Origin: Dalbergia cochinchinensis
Lineage: Eukaryota; Streptophyta; Magnoliopsida; Fabales; Fabaceae
Assembly: GCA_031216125.1 (NCBI GenBank)
Contig: CM062374.1
Span: 41,423,646-41,487,645, forward strand
Reading direction: 5' to 3'
Length of the DNA: 64,000 nucleotides
Position numbers and translations under genes: made by a program. Each line of letters begins with the position of its first letter. Position 1 is the first letter of the stretch. The notes below the pieces were generated by a model. That model saw only the letters and a list, made by a program, of their open reading frames with translations, was not told the DNA's origin and ran no database searches. Positions 34,973 to 47,526 of this stretch are shown here, piece by piece.

Positions 34973-36236
34973 TCTAAAGACTGGTGAAACAATTTTTTAA
35001 ATCTTAATGGGGCAAGAGCCCCAAACACTGGTCATTAATCTGTCTCCATAACTAATGTGGTGCAAGCACTTATAGTACTGCATACCTGATGAAATGTGGT
35101 ACCCTTTTTGTCTCAGCAAACGAAAGAATACTGCAAAAAAGTGAAGGCCACCTTCTTTTTTGGTGAGGTTATTGTTGGTATAGCAATTGTGGATTTGTTC
35201 TAGTGCTTCGTCAATTTCACGTTCAAAATGATGAGATATACCCAGATGTTGGATTGAGTCAATTAAGCTTAATTTTTGTGAGATATTATTACTTGAAGAT
35301 AGAAACATCTTCTTCACTTCCTCTTTATGTATCTCAGCTTGCTGCTTCATATCGTCATTAACTTCCTGAAAATATGTAGTTGCATGGAATGAAATGTTCG
35401 AGTATTTAAATTTTTAAGAATATGATTTGAAAATAACTTATTTTGTGGGAATACGCTATTGATTAGCTGCTGTCAATTTTCGAGGTTTGAAATCCAAAGT
35501 TTGCTAGAAATGATTGAGGAGATCAGAATGATAATTTCATCATATAAAAACTGCTTATAATTTAACATTTTTCAATCTTGACTTTTGCACTTACCTGGAT
35601 GACTCAGCTTTTTATAGCCTTTTATACATATTTCCATTACTGTACTTGATAGAGCGATAAAAATTATATGAATATATTTTATATATAAAATTTATTTATG
35701 TGATTTTTATCCTTCAATCAAATATATCCTTAGCGAGTTATTTGCATATATTGGAATTAGATACTAATCCAAAATTTAAATTATGTAATATTTCATAAAA
35801 GTACTATGAGATTTTTTAAATATATCATAGTACTGCAAGAACAATAATACTAATTAGAGTTTATTTAATTTATATGTATTAACAATGTAAATTTTTTTTA
35901 CATTGTCAACCTATCATCCAATCAAATTATCTCATTTGTATAAATTTTGAAACAAATATGAGATTTAACCACTTTTATAGGTATAACAATATATAATTAC
36001 ATGATAATGTAACACTGTCAGTTCGCAGAAATTAAACTCTACTAATCAATTAATATCGATGAATATACGTAAAAGCCGCAAATATAATTAACTAGCTACC
36101 ATACCAATGATTGTGAATCGTATTGAAGGAAAATATCCCCCCAAATGCTCGGAGGAAAATTTGCACAAGGTCGTGTAAACTGATCAGATATTGCATGTCG
36201 GGTCGAAGTAACTGAAATTGGGGCTGCAAGAGACAT
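31800..36236 (-). CDS. Terpene synthase, TPS-a type (probable sesquiterpene synthase)
   Basis: Seven exons: 36105-36236, 35086-35365, 34222-34594, 33515-33733, 32876-33020, 32536-32781 and 31800-32093. All six introns are GT-AG and all junctions keep frame; the sum is 1689 nt, 562 residues plus stop. Exon 4 has the canonical 219 nt. The enzyme should ionise and cyclise a prenyl diphosphate, probably farnesyl diphosphate. Visible motifs are RPx8W (R22-W32), RNR (277-279), DDTYD (314-318) for Mg2+ binding 35 residues later, and the second metal site NDLASHKFE (459-467). No plastid transit peptide precedes RPx8W, which fits a cytosolic sesquiterpene synthase. The product cannot be predicted. The start is the first ATG after a TATA box about 52 bases upstream. 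No frameshift or stop was found, so it appears functional despite transposons on both sides. Confidence 0.93.
34938..34972. repeat. (TA)n(CA)n microsatellite in terpene synthase intron 2
   Basis: A TA run continues into about 12 CA units within the intron between exons 2 and 3. A length polymorphism is likely. Confidence 0.9.
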
Positions 36237-36287
36237 CTTAGTTGGCTTTGAGATATGGTGGGATGAAATTAATCTGTATTAGTGGGT

Positions 36288-36297
36288 CTATATATAG
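36288..36297 (-). promoter_or_regulatory. TATA box of the terpene synthase gene
   Basis: CTATATATAG on the minus strand lies about 52 bases upstream of the ATG at 36236, leaving a leader of only some 20-25 bases. This spacing is normal for plant TATA promoters. Confidence 0.7.
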
Positions 36298-37104
36298 AGG
36301 TGTGTTCTGCTGTGTGGCAGAAGGTAAAAATCAATGGACCATTCCTCATTGACGTGGATGGAGGAGAACATAACACCTGTAATATTTGGCCATAACATTG
36401 ACTTTAATTAAAAAATATAAAATTTTAATATATATCATTTTACTCTTTCATCCGTCCTCAACAATTTACACATCAATTTATTTCAACTATGGAAATGTTT
36501 CTCTCTCTCTTCCTTCATTTATCTGCATTCTCAGTCACTAATTTAGTAGAAATATGTAATAATGAGAAAAAACAACAGTCCACTCCCTTTAATTTCCTGC
36601 AATGCAACAAGCTTGCAAGTCCACCCACTTCCCCAACGATGTCAGTCCATCCTTTCCCAATTCCCGCAACCAACCCAACCCAACTTTAGTGAAATAAGAT
36701 GTTGAACGGAATATTTTATAATAAAATTTGTAGAGTTAGCATAACAATTTTAAAATTAATTTTACAGAGGATTTTTACTTTTTATTTTTTTTCTTACGGG
36801 TTCGTTAGTTTTGTTCAAACCTCTTCCACTCCTTTCTAAAGCACCTGCCATAGCACAGCTCACTTCAACGCACTTACTAAAAATTAACATAAAAAGAAAA
36901 AACAGTGTTGATAAGGATATCTGGAAATTTTACTAAGCAAAATAAATATTATATTGTTCACAACTTAAAGACAACACCCAGCTCAGTAGAATATTTCATT
37001 CTTCATCTAAGCAACCCAGAAAGAATATTTTCATTTGGTGTTCTGCAAACTCTACTAAGCAACCCAGGTGTCATGAAGCCCTCCATTTATTCTTGAAAAA
37101 AGAT
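36298..37104. other. Upstream region of the terpene synthase
   Basis: No gene is recognised. Short frames at 36489-36689 and 36905-37096 have no known motif. The part near the TATA box would hold the gene's regulatory sites, but none could be named. Confidence 0.4.
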
Positions 37105-37870
37105 ACTTAGAAGTTTCTGAAGCCAAACAAACGTGTTTCTTGTGCAGCAAAGCAATTGATGATTTTGAAACCTTGACATATCTAGCCACAGAAGCCTCGA
37201 CATTTCTAAATACTTCTTAGTTCATAGACGTTATTGAAACAAATGCTCCTTATTGATTTTATTATTACTCCATCTTTTGACCATAACATGATGAGATATA
37301 TACCTTTATGTTTTTTATGTGTGAAGTCAATTACCCTTAAGCACAAGGCACGTTTTATTTGTTTGGTCAAATTCCTGCATTCCTACGTTATAAGTTTGGG
37401 GCCATTCGGCATGTTATAAAAGCTTAAAACGATTTTTATCTTTCACCAAAAAAATAAAAATAAAAATATTTTTATCTTTGCTTCAACAATAAAATCCTTG
37501 ATGTATACTAAGTAACAGCATTGAACTCTACTACCACCAAATACATGCACCAGTATTGTGTAAGCCTCTGCCTTTATCTCCAATCACTCTGCCTAGGAGT
37601 AATGTTGGAAATTTCAACATGGTCCTGACCCAAAAAAGAAGTAAAGTAAATTTGTCCTGCCTAGGAGTATTGTGTTATCCTTGTTTATAGACTAACTTTT
37701 TCTATTTTTTTATACTAATTTTATATACCTTTTCCCATACTATTGTTTTAGAAATTAGAATCTGCATTTCTCTTATTTTAAAAATGAGCTAGTATAAAAA
37801 TTTTGAAAAAAAAAAGTCATTTCCTTACAATAACGTCCAATATTTTTTGATCAACAGTATCATTTGCTAG
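37105..37870 (+). repeat. Dispersed repeat Y, copy B (truncated)
   Basis: It matches the first half of copies A and D, from TTTCTGAAGCCAAAC through CATTCGGCATGTTATAAAAG to about CGTCCAATATTTTT. It provides the uninterrupted version of the site where the Pack-MULE landed in copy A. The second half of the repeat is missing. Confidence 0.75.
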
Positions 37871-38903
37871 TACGTCTCAAGTTTAATTCAACATAAGTGA
37901 TGGTTGCTCATTATATTAGATATTAACAACGTAACAAATTGTTTCATTGATTGAAGCCCGATGTGAAGTTCGATAACCTTCTCGATAGCATCAATAAACT
38001 CTTTATAATAATCTCATTACATAACTTGTTTGGAAAAAAAGCTATGAACAATTAACGTTGTCAACATTCTAATATGTTTAGGTGCAAACTTTAATTAATT
38101 TAATTTGAATATAAATAATTTATAATATTCAATCTCATATTTTGCCTTCTCATTTATTTGATTAAATGGAGTATTACTCATATTGTCTAACGTGGTAAAA
38201 GGAAAACACACCCTACAATTAAAAAAGTAATAATTCTAGACTCAAGTTTTGTTCAAAAGGTTAAATAATGTGTAACTAAAGAAATAACCATTAGTTTCTT
38301 TCAAATAAATTTTTAAAATAAATAATTTGAATGTAAATTAAAATATGGGCTCTGAAAATAGATAATTTGAATGCAAATAAATTTTTCTAGACTCAATTTT
38401 TATTCAAACTAATGTTTATTCAAACTTAAATATCATGTCATTACTTATATTTGCAATAAGATAAGAAAAGGCACACCACACAATAAAAAACAGAAAAGTG
38501 TCAATCTTAATTTTCATTTCAATACTTTGAATATTTTGTCATGCAAAATAAAGACTAAATTTTTTTAATTAAAAATAAATTAGAAATTATTTAAACGTGC
38601 ATTAAGATAGAAATATAACATGAAAAAAAAACTTATGACATTTTTTTATTAAAAAACTTATATCGTTGTAATTGTAATTAAAACTTATATCTACGAAATA
38701 AATATATACAAAGATGAAATATCATAATTATAAAAAAAATAGAGAACTAATATTATTATTATTTAAAAAGAGTGGTTAAATAGTAGCAATATTATTTTTA
38801 TAATAAAATAATATTCATAATTAACATAACTTGAAGCACTCGAGATTTATATAGATTGAACAATCCAGAGTAGGGAAATTTTTTCTACCTATAATAGATG
38901 TAA
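37871..38903. other. AT-rich intergenic DNA
   Basis: Nothing recognisable was found beyond low-complexity A/T runs. No frame longer than 60 codons is present. Confidence 0.5.
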
Positions 38904-39152
38904 GAAGAGTGATATATGACCACCATTAGACTTACACTATATACTTACACCAAGTAAAATATTGTAAATCAGTGTATAAAAAATTGTAAACTATATGCAA
39001 AATACTGTAAACCAATTTGCAAAAAGTTGTAAACCAAGATGGTTTACAACTTTTTTTATTTTGATTTATAACTTTTTGCATGCTGATTTATAACTTTTTA
39101 ACTTGCTGTAAGTATATGATATAAGTTTGGTGGTAGATATTTAATATTTCTC
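38904..39152. mobile_element. Foldback MITE with 9-bp target duplication
   Basis: The 249-bp unit is flanked by a perfect 9-bp duplication, TAGATGTAA, at 38895-38903 and 39153-39161. Its two halves are inverted repeats (blocks ACCACCA, ACTTA, ATATACTTACA near each end) meeting at a hairpin of the form AGTTGTAAACCAAGATGGTT. Each arm contains several copies of a unit of about 18 bases, GCAAAAAGTTGTAAACCA. A 9-bp duplication points to the Mutator superfamily; it is too short to code for anything. Confidence 0.8.
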
Positions 39153-39396
39153 TAGATGTAATGAGCACCTATTATGATAGTACATATTCTATTTAATTTG
39201 AAATTTACAAAACACCTATCCAAAATTGAAACACAAGAATTTTTTTAACATTCTTATGAGTAAAATCAGTAAATCTTGAACACAAGTTACTTTTTTTTGC
39301 TCAAAGTATTGTGAAAATTTGATCAAAGATTTTTTAAATGTTTTCAATATTTTTAGATAATATGGGATTACATTTATTGTGGCAATGGAATCGAAC
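39153..39396. other. Short intergenic stretch
   Basis: No recognisable feature lies between the MITE and the LTR of the minus-strand copia element. Confidence 0.5.
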
Positions 39397-39670
39397 TGTT
39401 TTAAAAATCCAAAATAGTAAATCCGAGAATTTGAAAGGTATCAGGCTATGACTAATAAAGAGAGAAAGAAAATGCCTAAGACTGTGAGCTCAACACATGT
39501 GAGTGAGATTGTGAATATGCTTTTTGCATTGCATTCATTATTGATAGAAGGGGTACTTATAGTACACAAGATGCTCATAACAGAAGAGCTAGTAGCTTAA
39601 CTAATCATTAACAGATTAACTAACTTTTGCAGCTGGCTTATAACAGTTTCTATTGCCTCATCCCTTATCA
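39397..39670 (-). repeat. 3' LTR and polypurine tract of the copia element
   Basis: The polypurine tract TGAGGGGGGA (39671-39680) is followed on the minus strand by TGATAAGGGATGAGG, the likely LTR start. A TATA-like ACTATAAGTACC near 39550 and an AATAATGAATG near 39535 fit a promoter and polyadenylation signal. The end at TTTTAAAACA (39397) is a guess because no 5' LTR is available for comparison. Confidence 0.6.
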
Positions 39671-39719
39671 TCCCCCCTCAAACTAAGGGGCTGATAGGAG
39701 CAGACCCGAAGTTTGTCTC

Positions 39720-42700
39720 GAAACTTGAGAAACAAAGGTGAAGATAGGGGCTTTGTGAGAATATCAGCGATTTGCTCAATGGAAGGAATTGTTGTACAAA
39801 GAGTTGCTTCTATATAACTCTATCCCTCACAAAGTGAAAGTCAATTTCAAAGTGGCTAGTTTACTGGTGGAGGATGGGATTGGAAGCAAGGAGGACTGCA
39901 CTAAAGTTATCACATAATACAGTTGGCAAAGCACTACAGGTGACATGAAGTTTAGTAAATATGGTTTGCAACCAGGAAATCTCAGCCATAATCGAGGCTA
40001 AACTTCTGAATTCTACCTTTGTACTGAACCTTGACACTGCATGCTGCTTTTTGTTAGACCAGGAGATAAGATTAGGACCTAAATAAACACAATATCCACT
40101 GGTATACTTTCGATCATCAATATCAGATCCCTAATCAGAATCACAGAAATCAAGCACTCTAAATTCCTTGCATTTGTGAAATTGAAGACCCTGATCAATG
40201 GTGCCTGAGAGGTACCTTAAAATTCTTTGACAGCTTTCCAATGTGACTCCAATGGCTGCTGCATATACTAACTGACCTTGTTTATAGGAAAAGAGATATC
40301 AGGTCTTGTGATTGTGGCGTATTGAAGACCACCAACCACATACCTATATAAGCTGGGGTCTTGAAAAGCTTTTTCACTAGAGGCAGAAAGTCTCAATAAA
40401 GATACCATGAGAGTACGCATTGGTTTTGCCGATACCATGCCTGCTCTTTTAAGCAAATCTCTGACATACTTGACTTGGTTGAGGTGGATTATGCCCTTGC
40501 TGGCCCTATGAGCTTCAAGACCTAGGAAATAATGCATCTGTCCTACGTCTTTTAACCCAAAGGTAGCATTCAGCTGGGTGATGATGTTGGAAATTTTTGC
40601 AGGGTTATTTCCAGTGATAAGGATGTCATCTACATAGGCTAGAATGTAGGTTATGGTGTTACCTTCAAATCTAGTGAATAGAGATGGATCAGATTTTGTG
40701 CTGCAGGACCCAAACTTGTTGAGAGTAGTGCTGAGCTTGGAGAACCATGCTCTAGGGGCTTGTTTTAGGCCATATAAAGCCTTTTTGAGTTTGCAGACTG
40801 AGGTGGGATTGGATTGAATAAATCCTTTAGGTTGTACCATATAAACATCTTCATTGAGGTCCCTATTCAAGAAGGCATTATTGAAGTCAAATTACCTTAT
40901 GTTCCAACCCTGAGATAAGGCAATGATGAGCATGATTCTGACTGTTGATGGTTTCACTACAGGGCTGAAAATTTCTCCAATGTCTATCCTTTCTTTTTGA
41001 TGAAAGCCCTTTGCAACCAGCCTGGCTTTGTACTTTTGGATGGTTCCATTGGGGTTTCTTTTTATGCGAAACACCTACTTGCATCCTATTGGTTTGACAT
41101 TGGGTGGAGGAGCCACTAAAGACCAAGTGGAGTTCCTTATAAGAGCCTGATACTCCTCTTGCATAACTTGTTTCCAATGTGAGGACAACAAAGCTTGTGT
41201 AGCAGTGAGGGGTTTTGTGTTAACTAGGTCTACATCTAATCCAGTTACAGTAGCAGCATAGGTTTTTGGTTTTGTAATCCCATTCTTGGCTCTTGTTTGC
41301 ATGGAATGAGTATTAACAGGATTGGAGGAAGTTTCTGCAGCTGGTTCACAGAGTGGTCGTTGAATTTCTATAGCCGCCATAGGTATAGTTGCTGCATTAG
41401 TGGCTATATGGTCTACTGATTTAGTGACAGAGGAAGAGATGGTAGTACCTGCAAGGTTAATAAAAGGCACAGCAACCACAGGTGTAGGATATAAAATAGA
41501 ATTGGCAGTGGTGGACAAGTTAGAAGGCTTGTTGGGAATTTATGGAATGCATGGCATAGGTGAAGTGAGAGGTGGGGTATTGTTTGTGAGTGTACTACTG
41601 AATAGGTGCTTGTAGGGGAACTCAGTTTCATTAAATACAATATCTCTATAAATGAACAATTTTCCTGTGGGAGATAAGCATTTATAACCTTGATGGTTTG
41701 GTGTATACCCAAGGAACAGACACTTGTGAGACCTGGGAATTAACTTATGTGCATTGTATGGTCTGAGGTTGGGAAAGCAACTACAGCCAAAGACTCTAAG
41801 ATTGCTGTAGTTGGTTTCTTGATAGAGTAAGAGTTCATGAGGTGATTTGTGGCCTAAGATAGGAGAGGGCAATTTGTTGATGAGTTGAATTGCTATGACA
41901 AAGGCATCATCCCAGAAGGAGGTTGGCAATAATGCAGTGGCTAATAGGCTAAACTTGTTTCAGTAATATGCTTGTGCTTCCTCTCAACTCTCCCATTTTG
42001 TTGATGAGAGTATGGACATGTGAGTTTGTGTGTGATCCCATTTGTGTTTAGAAAATTGGTGAATTCATGAGACAAGAATTCTTTTGCATTATCAGTTTGT
42101 AAGCTCTTTATGTGAAGACCTGTGAGTTTTTCAATCATGAGTTTGTATTGTTGAAAGGCTGTGAACACTTGAGTTTTAGACTCTAATAGGTACATACATG
42201 AGTATCTAGTTGCTGCATCAATAAAGACTACATAGTACCTATTTCTAGATCTTGATAGACATGGAGCAGGTCCCCACAAGTTTGAGGATATTAAATCAAG
42301 TGGTTTATAGGTGTGTGAGGAAGGCAAGTGTGGTTAAACATGAGCTTTTGCAAGATAGCAAGGTTCACATATGGAAGAATCAGTAACATTTTTGTTTCTT
42401 TGAACAGAGATGTTACATTGAGACAAAATCAAATTTACAACTTTTGAATTTGCATGGCCTAACCTTTTGTGCCAAGTATTTAAAGAGCTACAGCTAGTAT
42501 GAAAGGAAGTAGTGACATTATTTACATCAGAAGAAATGTTTCTAGGTATTACAGTGTTGTCAAATCGATATGGTCCATTTTTATGGGAACCTTGGAGAAC
42601 AATCTCCTTGGTTACCTATGATTTAACAAGACAAAGGTCAGGGTGAAACTCGAAAAAGACATGGTTGTCTTTTGCAAACTTTGAAACACGAATAAGGTTC

Positions 42701-43495
42701 TTGGCAATGTATGGTACATGTATAAAGTTTTTCACTTTGAAAGCTTGATTTGAAGAGAGTGAATGAAGAAATGAACTGTCAATATGTTTTATAACCATAC
42801 ATGTGCCGTTTCCAATTAGAACTTATTCTCCTCCATTGTAATCTGAGCTGGACTACAGGTTTTCTTGATCATTGGTGAGATGATGACTTGCTCCTGAGTC
42901 TAGATACCATGCACTATCAGTGAGTGTTGCAGGTCCAGCTAGGTATGCTCTTGGATTGTGAAAAGAGGAAGGAGGAGGTGCAGCATGAGTAACAGTAGTT
43001 CTTGTGGCGTTAGTGAAAGACTGATCAAAATGATGGTAACATTGCCATACAATGTGGCCCATCTTACCACATAGTTGACATTGAGGCCGATTTGTGTTGT
43101 TCCACGATCTTCCTCCTCTAAATCCTCTACCCCCTCTGCCTCTTCTACCACCATTTCCTCTACTTGAAGCGAATTGCATTGGTGCTTGAGCCATATTTGC
43201 TTGAACCAGATTAAGATCTACTTTCTTGAACCTTTCGAGCATTTCTTCTTGAGCCATGAGGAGTGCTTCAAGTTCATCAATATAAAATGGCTCATATCAA
43301 GACAAAACTAAGGAAATCAGAGGGGTGTATTCTTCACTTAGACCTTCAAGTATCACTTTGATATGTTCTTCAATGGTGACAGGGGAACCGACAGCAGCTA
43401 ATGAATCCACTACTTTCTTGATCTTGAGTAGGTAGTCACATGCGGGACCTTGTTTCTTGATCCCTTTCAATTGAGTTTTAAACTACTTTACTTTG
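39720..43495 (-). pseudogene. Copia gag-pol polyprotein, inactivated
   Basis: Gag's C-terminal half carries an RG-rich stretch and the zinc knuckle CQLCGKMGHIVWQC (near 43050-43090). Protease shows WYLDSGASHH with the catalytic DSG (near 42890). The integrase core lies at 41941-42327; the first catalytic aspartate, normally in a 'SDLWGP' context, is Asn here (SSNLWGP), while QTDN and the Glu of NGRVERKH remain. Reverse transcriptase includes KARLVAKGFHQ, KALYGLKQAPRAWF and YVDD (40268-41074). RNase H follows, with DDRKYTSGYCVYLG and WSNKKQHAVS near 40050-40130. Stops include WNIR* just before the FDFNNAF block, GCK* where Trp is expected, and several in RNase H. Confidence 0.9.
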
Positions 43496-43516
43496 ACCTT
43501 GTTTCTTTTTCCTTTG

Positions 43517-46500
43517 ATTATTTACCGGCCACAACAATGGCAAATCCCTTTAATGTGAAAGCTCCTCCAAACAATACACCAAAAGGGTATTTCACGGCGC
43601 TTCATTTCAAGTTTTGAGGTGGTTAAAACCACCGCTTTTAACCCTTCACAGTGGTTCGGCAACAGTTGCTATCTCGAGCATCACCAGCCATCTTGTGGCG
43701 GTTTTTAGCAATTGCTGGAATAATTGCTGCAAAATATTGGTGGTGGCAGTTAAACATCCAGGAATTACATTTTTAAAAAAACTAGTTTAAACTTTAGTGG
43801 TGTTTTTGCCACCCTTTTTCGACTTTATTTTGCAGCTGTTTTAACTGCCATGACTCTTATTCATAAAAACCTACTAGAGTTTTCACGGCATTATGTGCAA
43901 CCACCGCTATTGGATGACATTATGCTAAACCAACGTTATGGTGGTTTGGAATCATCACGATATATGCATATGTGTGTGTGTGTGTATTGAACTACTGCTA
44001 CTATACCAATGCATATCCTTTTTTTTATGCTTTGATCTTAGTAACATTTTCAACTATCTCTACTTGGGTAATTTTTCTTTGAATTCATTTATTTATAACT
44101 AAAAATAAAATTCATTAATGTACATAGAAAATATTCAAACAAATTGTTCCGAGTATATACTCCAAAAGAAATTAAGTACAAACTAATACATAAAATGCTA
44201 GTCTATCTTGCTAAAGATTTTAAGTAAGCATAAATCCTTAATGCAAAAAAATTTATTAAACATTAGCAGACTTATTATCCTCTAAAGAGCACCTTACTTC
44301 CAATGGTGAGCCTAAGCCTGTTGCCTGAAATTAGAAAGAAACTCAATATTAGACCCATGATCCACAATCTTTAACCTAATTAATATTTTTAAATAGAGAA
44401 AGATAAAATTAACTATTTTATTTATTTTAAATATAAAGGTTAGTTTAAAATACATTGATTATATTTCTCATAATATTGTAACAAATCAAGAATGAGGGAC
44501 ATATCGTGGTTTTATGTAGGGGACTATTCATGGCTGGTTGTGTGATCACGGAGAGGGCTAATCATGATGGTTGTGGTGTCATGGAGGGGCTTCACTACGA
44601 ATGCTTCTCCATCGATTAAAGAATGAAGAATATGCAGCAAGCAAGTAGGACACTAAGGCTTCACTTAGATTAGTGAAAAAGTGTTTTCCCATATATAAAA
44701 AAGTATAAAAATAAAAAATTATAATTTAAATTTAACTTTTATATGAAAATAAAAATTCCAAATTTGTCAACAAAACTAGATTAAGTTCCTTATTACATAT
44801 ATAAGTATTTATAAAACAATTTTTTGTATAATTTTTATGATATATATAGCAAAATTCATTATTTTAGTTAAGTAATTTAGTATCTTAATTAAATATTAAT
44901 CATTGATTAATAATATTAGTAAATGAAATTTTTTACATGTAATTATAGTTAAAATGCTTTTAAAAAAACTTTTCACCAAATATTAAAAATTGGAATTGAG
45001 TGGAAAACTTTCAATTCCAAACTTGAATTCTATATCCAACTCCACTTCTGTGCTCAATTCCAGATATAAATAGAATGTAATACTAACAGAACATGAAAAC
45101 ACACATTTTAGCACCCAATTTTTTTATCAAATCTAAAGAAAAAAAGGTCATTTCCTTGTTTGGATAAAAAAAAATAACTCTTTTGTAGTCTGTGATTTGT
45201 AAATTGTCCTAGTCCATTAGTTCAAAAAAAAAAAAAATAAACAAACAAAAAATGGAAATAAAAAAATCAAAATTGAATCTCATTTTAATCAATTGTATCT
45301 TTTTCTAATTGTTTTTTAGATCAAATTAAGAAAAAAAATAAACTTTTACTTTGCGGCGGTTACAAAACTGCCACTATGTGATTAATTTTAACTCCAACCA
45401 CCGCCTAAACTGCCAGAAGAACAAGTTGTTTTGCGGCAATTATGTCAAACCGCCACCATATAGTGACATAATCCATAATTGCCGTGCAAACTGTCACTAT
45501 GTACAATAATGTTGCGGCAGTTACAATAAAACCGTTGCTACATGCATGTAATTGGTGGTGGTTGCAGAACTACCATAACAAATGCCATAATGTAACAGGA
45601 ACCGCCACAAATGGACCACTGCAAAACTCCATTTTTGGTGTAATGAAGGAAATAAATGTCTTATTACAAGACATTCTCCATACACATAGCCAAGGTTCAA
45701 ACCCCGACCAAATGCTTAAAGAACTGAGCTAACTACCAAGTACTAAGTCCTGTGATTTGCATGTTTTTAATTTCTTTCTATCTACACTCACCTCACTTGA
45801 AAAAATAATTTGCATGTTTTCAAGGTTAGAATGATGGTAGTATAGATCTGGATTCATGGTGAACCCTACACCTAGCATAATATTCACTATTCCAAATCTG
45901 ATATAAAATTATGTGTTATCATTTCTCTTAAAGTTAAGAGCAGGCATGGAAAATGATGAAGCAATGACATGGATTGTGGTTGCGTCATATTATGTACAAG
46001 AAAAATATTATTTGTACTTATTGTATGTGGAACATTGTACCGACTCACATGCACCATTGGATAGGGTGTGGACCTCTACACTTGATCCAATGGTTGATAC
46101 GGTGTGAGTCGATATAATATCCTATGAATGATAAGCACGAATAACATAACTTTATGTATAATGGTATGTTCACATAAAATGGGTATAAATAACATATCTT
46201 TTTCTATATATGTATGAGATGAGCGATGGAGAATAATAGTACCGTTAAAGGTTGAGAAAAGTTATATATTTTTACACTATTTTTCTTTAGATTAATTTTT
46301 TTATAATAAAATCACTTTGCGTTATCACTCAATAAAATACAAGGAAAAAGATAAATTATGGTGGACATTTATTATGAATATATGTAGTTGCTTATATGAT
46401 TTGACTATATTTTTCATCAAATTATATTGGACATTATTGTAAGGAAATGACTTTTTTTTCCCCAAAATCTTTATACTAGTTCATTTTTAAAATAATATAA

Positions 46501-47235
46501 AATAAGAGAAATGCAAATTCTAATTTCTAAGATATTTTTTCTCTTTAACAATAGTATGGGAAAAGGTATATAAAATCAGTGTAAAAGAATGTACAAAATT
46601 AGTCTATAAACAAGGATCACATTCCTTGTGATGTGTGTGTATATATAGATCTTTTTTACTTCTTTTTTCGGTCAGGACCATGTTGGAATTTCCAACATTT
46701 CTCCTAGGCACTAGGCACAGTAATTGTAAATTGAGGCAGAGGCTTACACAATACTTGTGCAAGTATTTGGTGGTAGTAGAGTTCAATGCTGTTACTTTGT
46801 ATACATCAAGGATTTTTTGGTTGAAGCTAACATAAAAATATTTTTATTTTTATTTTTTTTGGTGAAAGATAATAATCGTTTTAAGCTTTTATAAGATGCC
46901 GAATGGCCCCAAACTTATAACGTAGGAATGCAGGAATTTGACCAAACAAATAAAAAGTGCCTTCTGCTTAAGGGTAACTGACTTCACTCATAAAATATGT
47001 AAAGGTATATATCTCCCGAAGTTGCGGTCAAACGATGGAGTAATAATAAAATCATTAAGGAGCATTTGTTTCAATAACGTTTAAGAAGTATTTAGAAATG
47101 TCAAGGCTTCTATGGCTAGAAATGGTAAGGTTTAAAATCATCAATTGCATTGTGGCACAAGAAACTCTTTGTTTAGCTTAAAAAATTTCTGAGAATCTTT
47201 ATTCAAAAATAAATTGACAACTTGTTTGATTAAAT
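43517..47235 (-). repeat. Dispersed repeat Y, copy C (interrupted by CACTA)
   Basis: Read on the minus strand it starts AATCAAACAAGTTGTCAA near 47235, runs to 45646, is interrupted by a CACTA element, and ends at 43517-43571. The uninterrupted form of the CACTA site is copy E (GCTCCTCCAAGAAAG near 59545). It is the left arm of a large inverted repeat with copy D. Confidence 0.8.
43572..45645. mobile_element. Degenerate non-autonomous CACTA element
   Basis: The ends are CAATACACCAAAAGGG on the left and, inverted, CATTACACCAAAAATGG on the right. Both are one- or two-base variants of the CACTACACCAAAAA terminus of plant CACTA transposons. Subterminal regions are full of GCGGCGGTT / AACCGCC repeats in both orientations (43590-43930 and 45350-45620), typical of the superfamily. 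The target site in copy E reads CTCCAAGAAAG; the flanks here are AAA and AAG, a 3-bp duplication with one change. The interior (44305-45340) is AT-rich and encodes no transposase. Confidence 0.75.
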
Positions 47236-47526
47236 TATAAAGACAAGATCCCAAATATGCATAATTTTATGAATATTTATTTTGACCTTCATCTTTTTTT
47301 ATTTAAATATGTTTGACTATGGCCCAGAACAATACTACTCAGCTTTATACCCAGGGTTTATTTCTTTTTTTTTTTTTTGAAATACTACATGATTATGATT
47401 TTTAGTTGAAACTGGATTATGGTCCTAATCCAATTCCTCATATATTGGTTATACTCTTAAGTTGAGTGGTGACAAAGATTAAATATTAAATATTGTAAAA
47501 TAATCTTATCAGATATGTATATTAAA
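47236..47526. other. Spacer between inverted Y copies
   Basis: About 290 bases unrelated to the arms, with a T-run near 47365 and no coding. It would be the loop if the locus were transcribed through both arms. Confidence 0.6.

Larger units (their letters stand above)
39397..43500 (-). mobile_element. 5'-truncated Ty1/copia element
   Basis: On the minus strand the order is gag (C-terminal half), zinc knuckle, protease, integrase, reverse transcriptase, RNase H, polypurine tract and 3' LTR: the copia order, with integrase before RT. The element breaks off near 43500 within gag, so the 5' LTR, primer site and N-terminal gag are absent; repeat Y DNA adjoins. In-frame stops occur in gag, before the RT domain and in RNase H. 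It is dead and could move only by recombination. Confidence 0.9.

Noticed and set aside
41400..41615. 71-codon plus-strand frame
   Set aside because: Antisense shadow of the minus-strand copia polyprotein.
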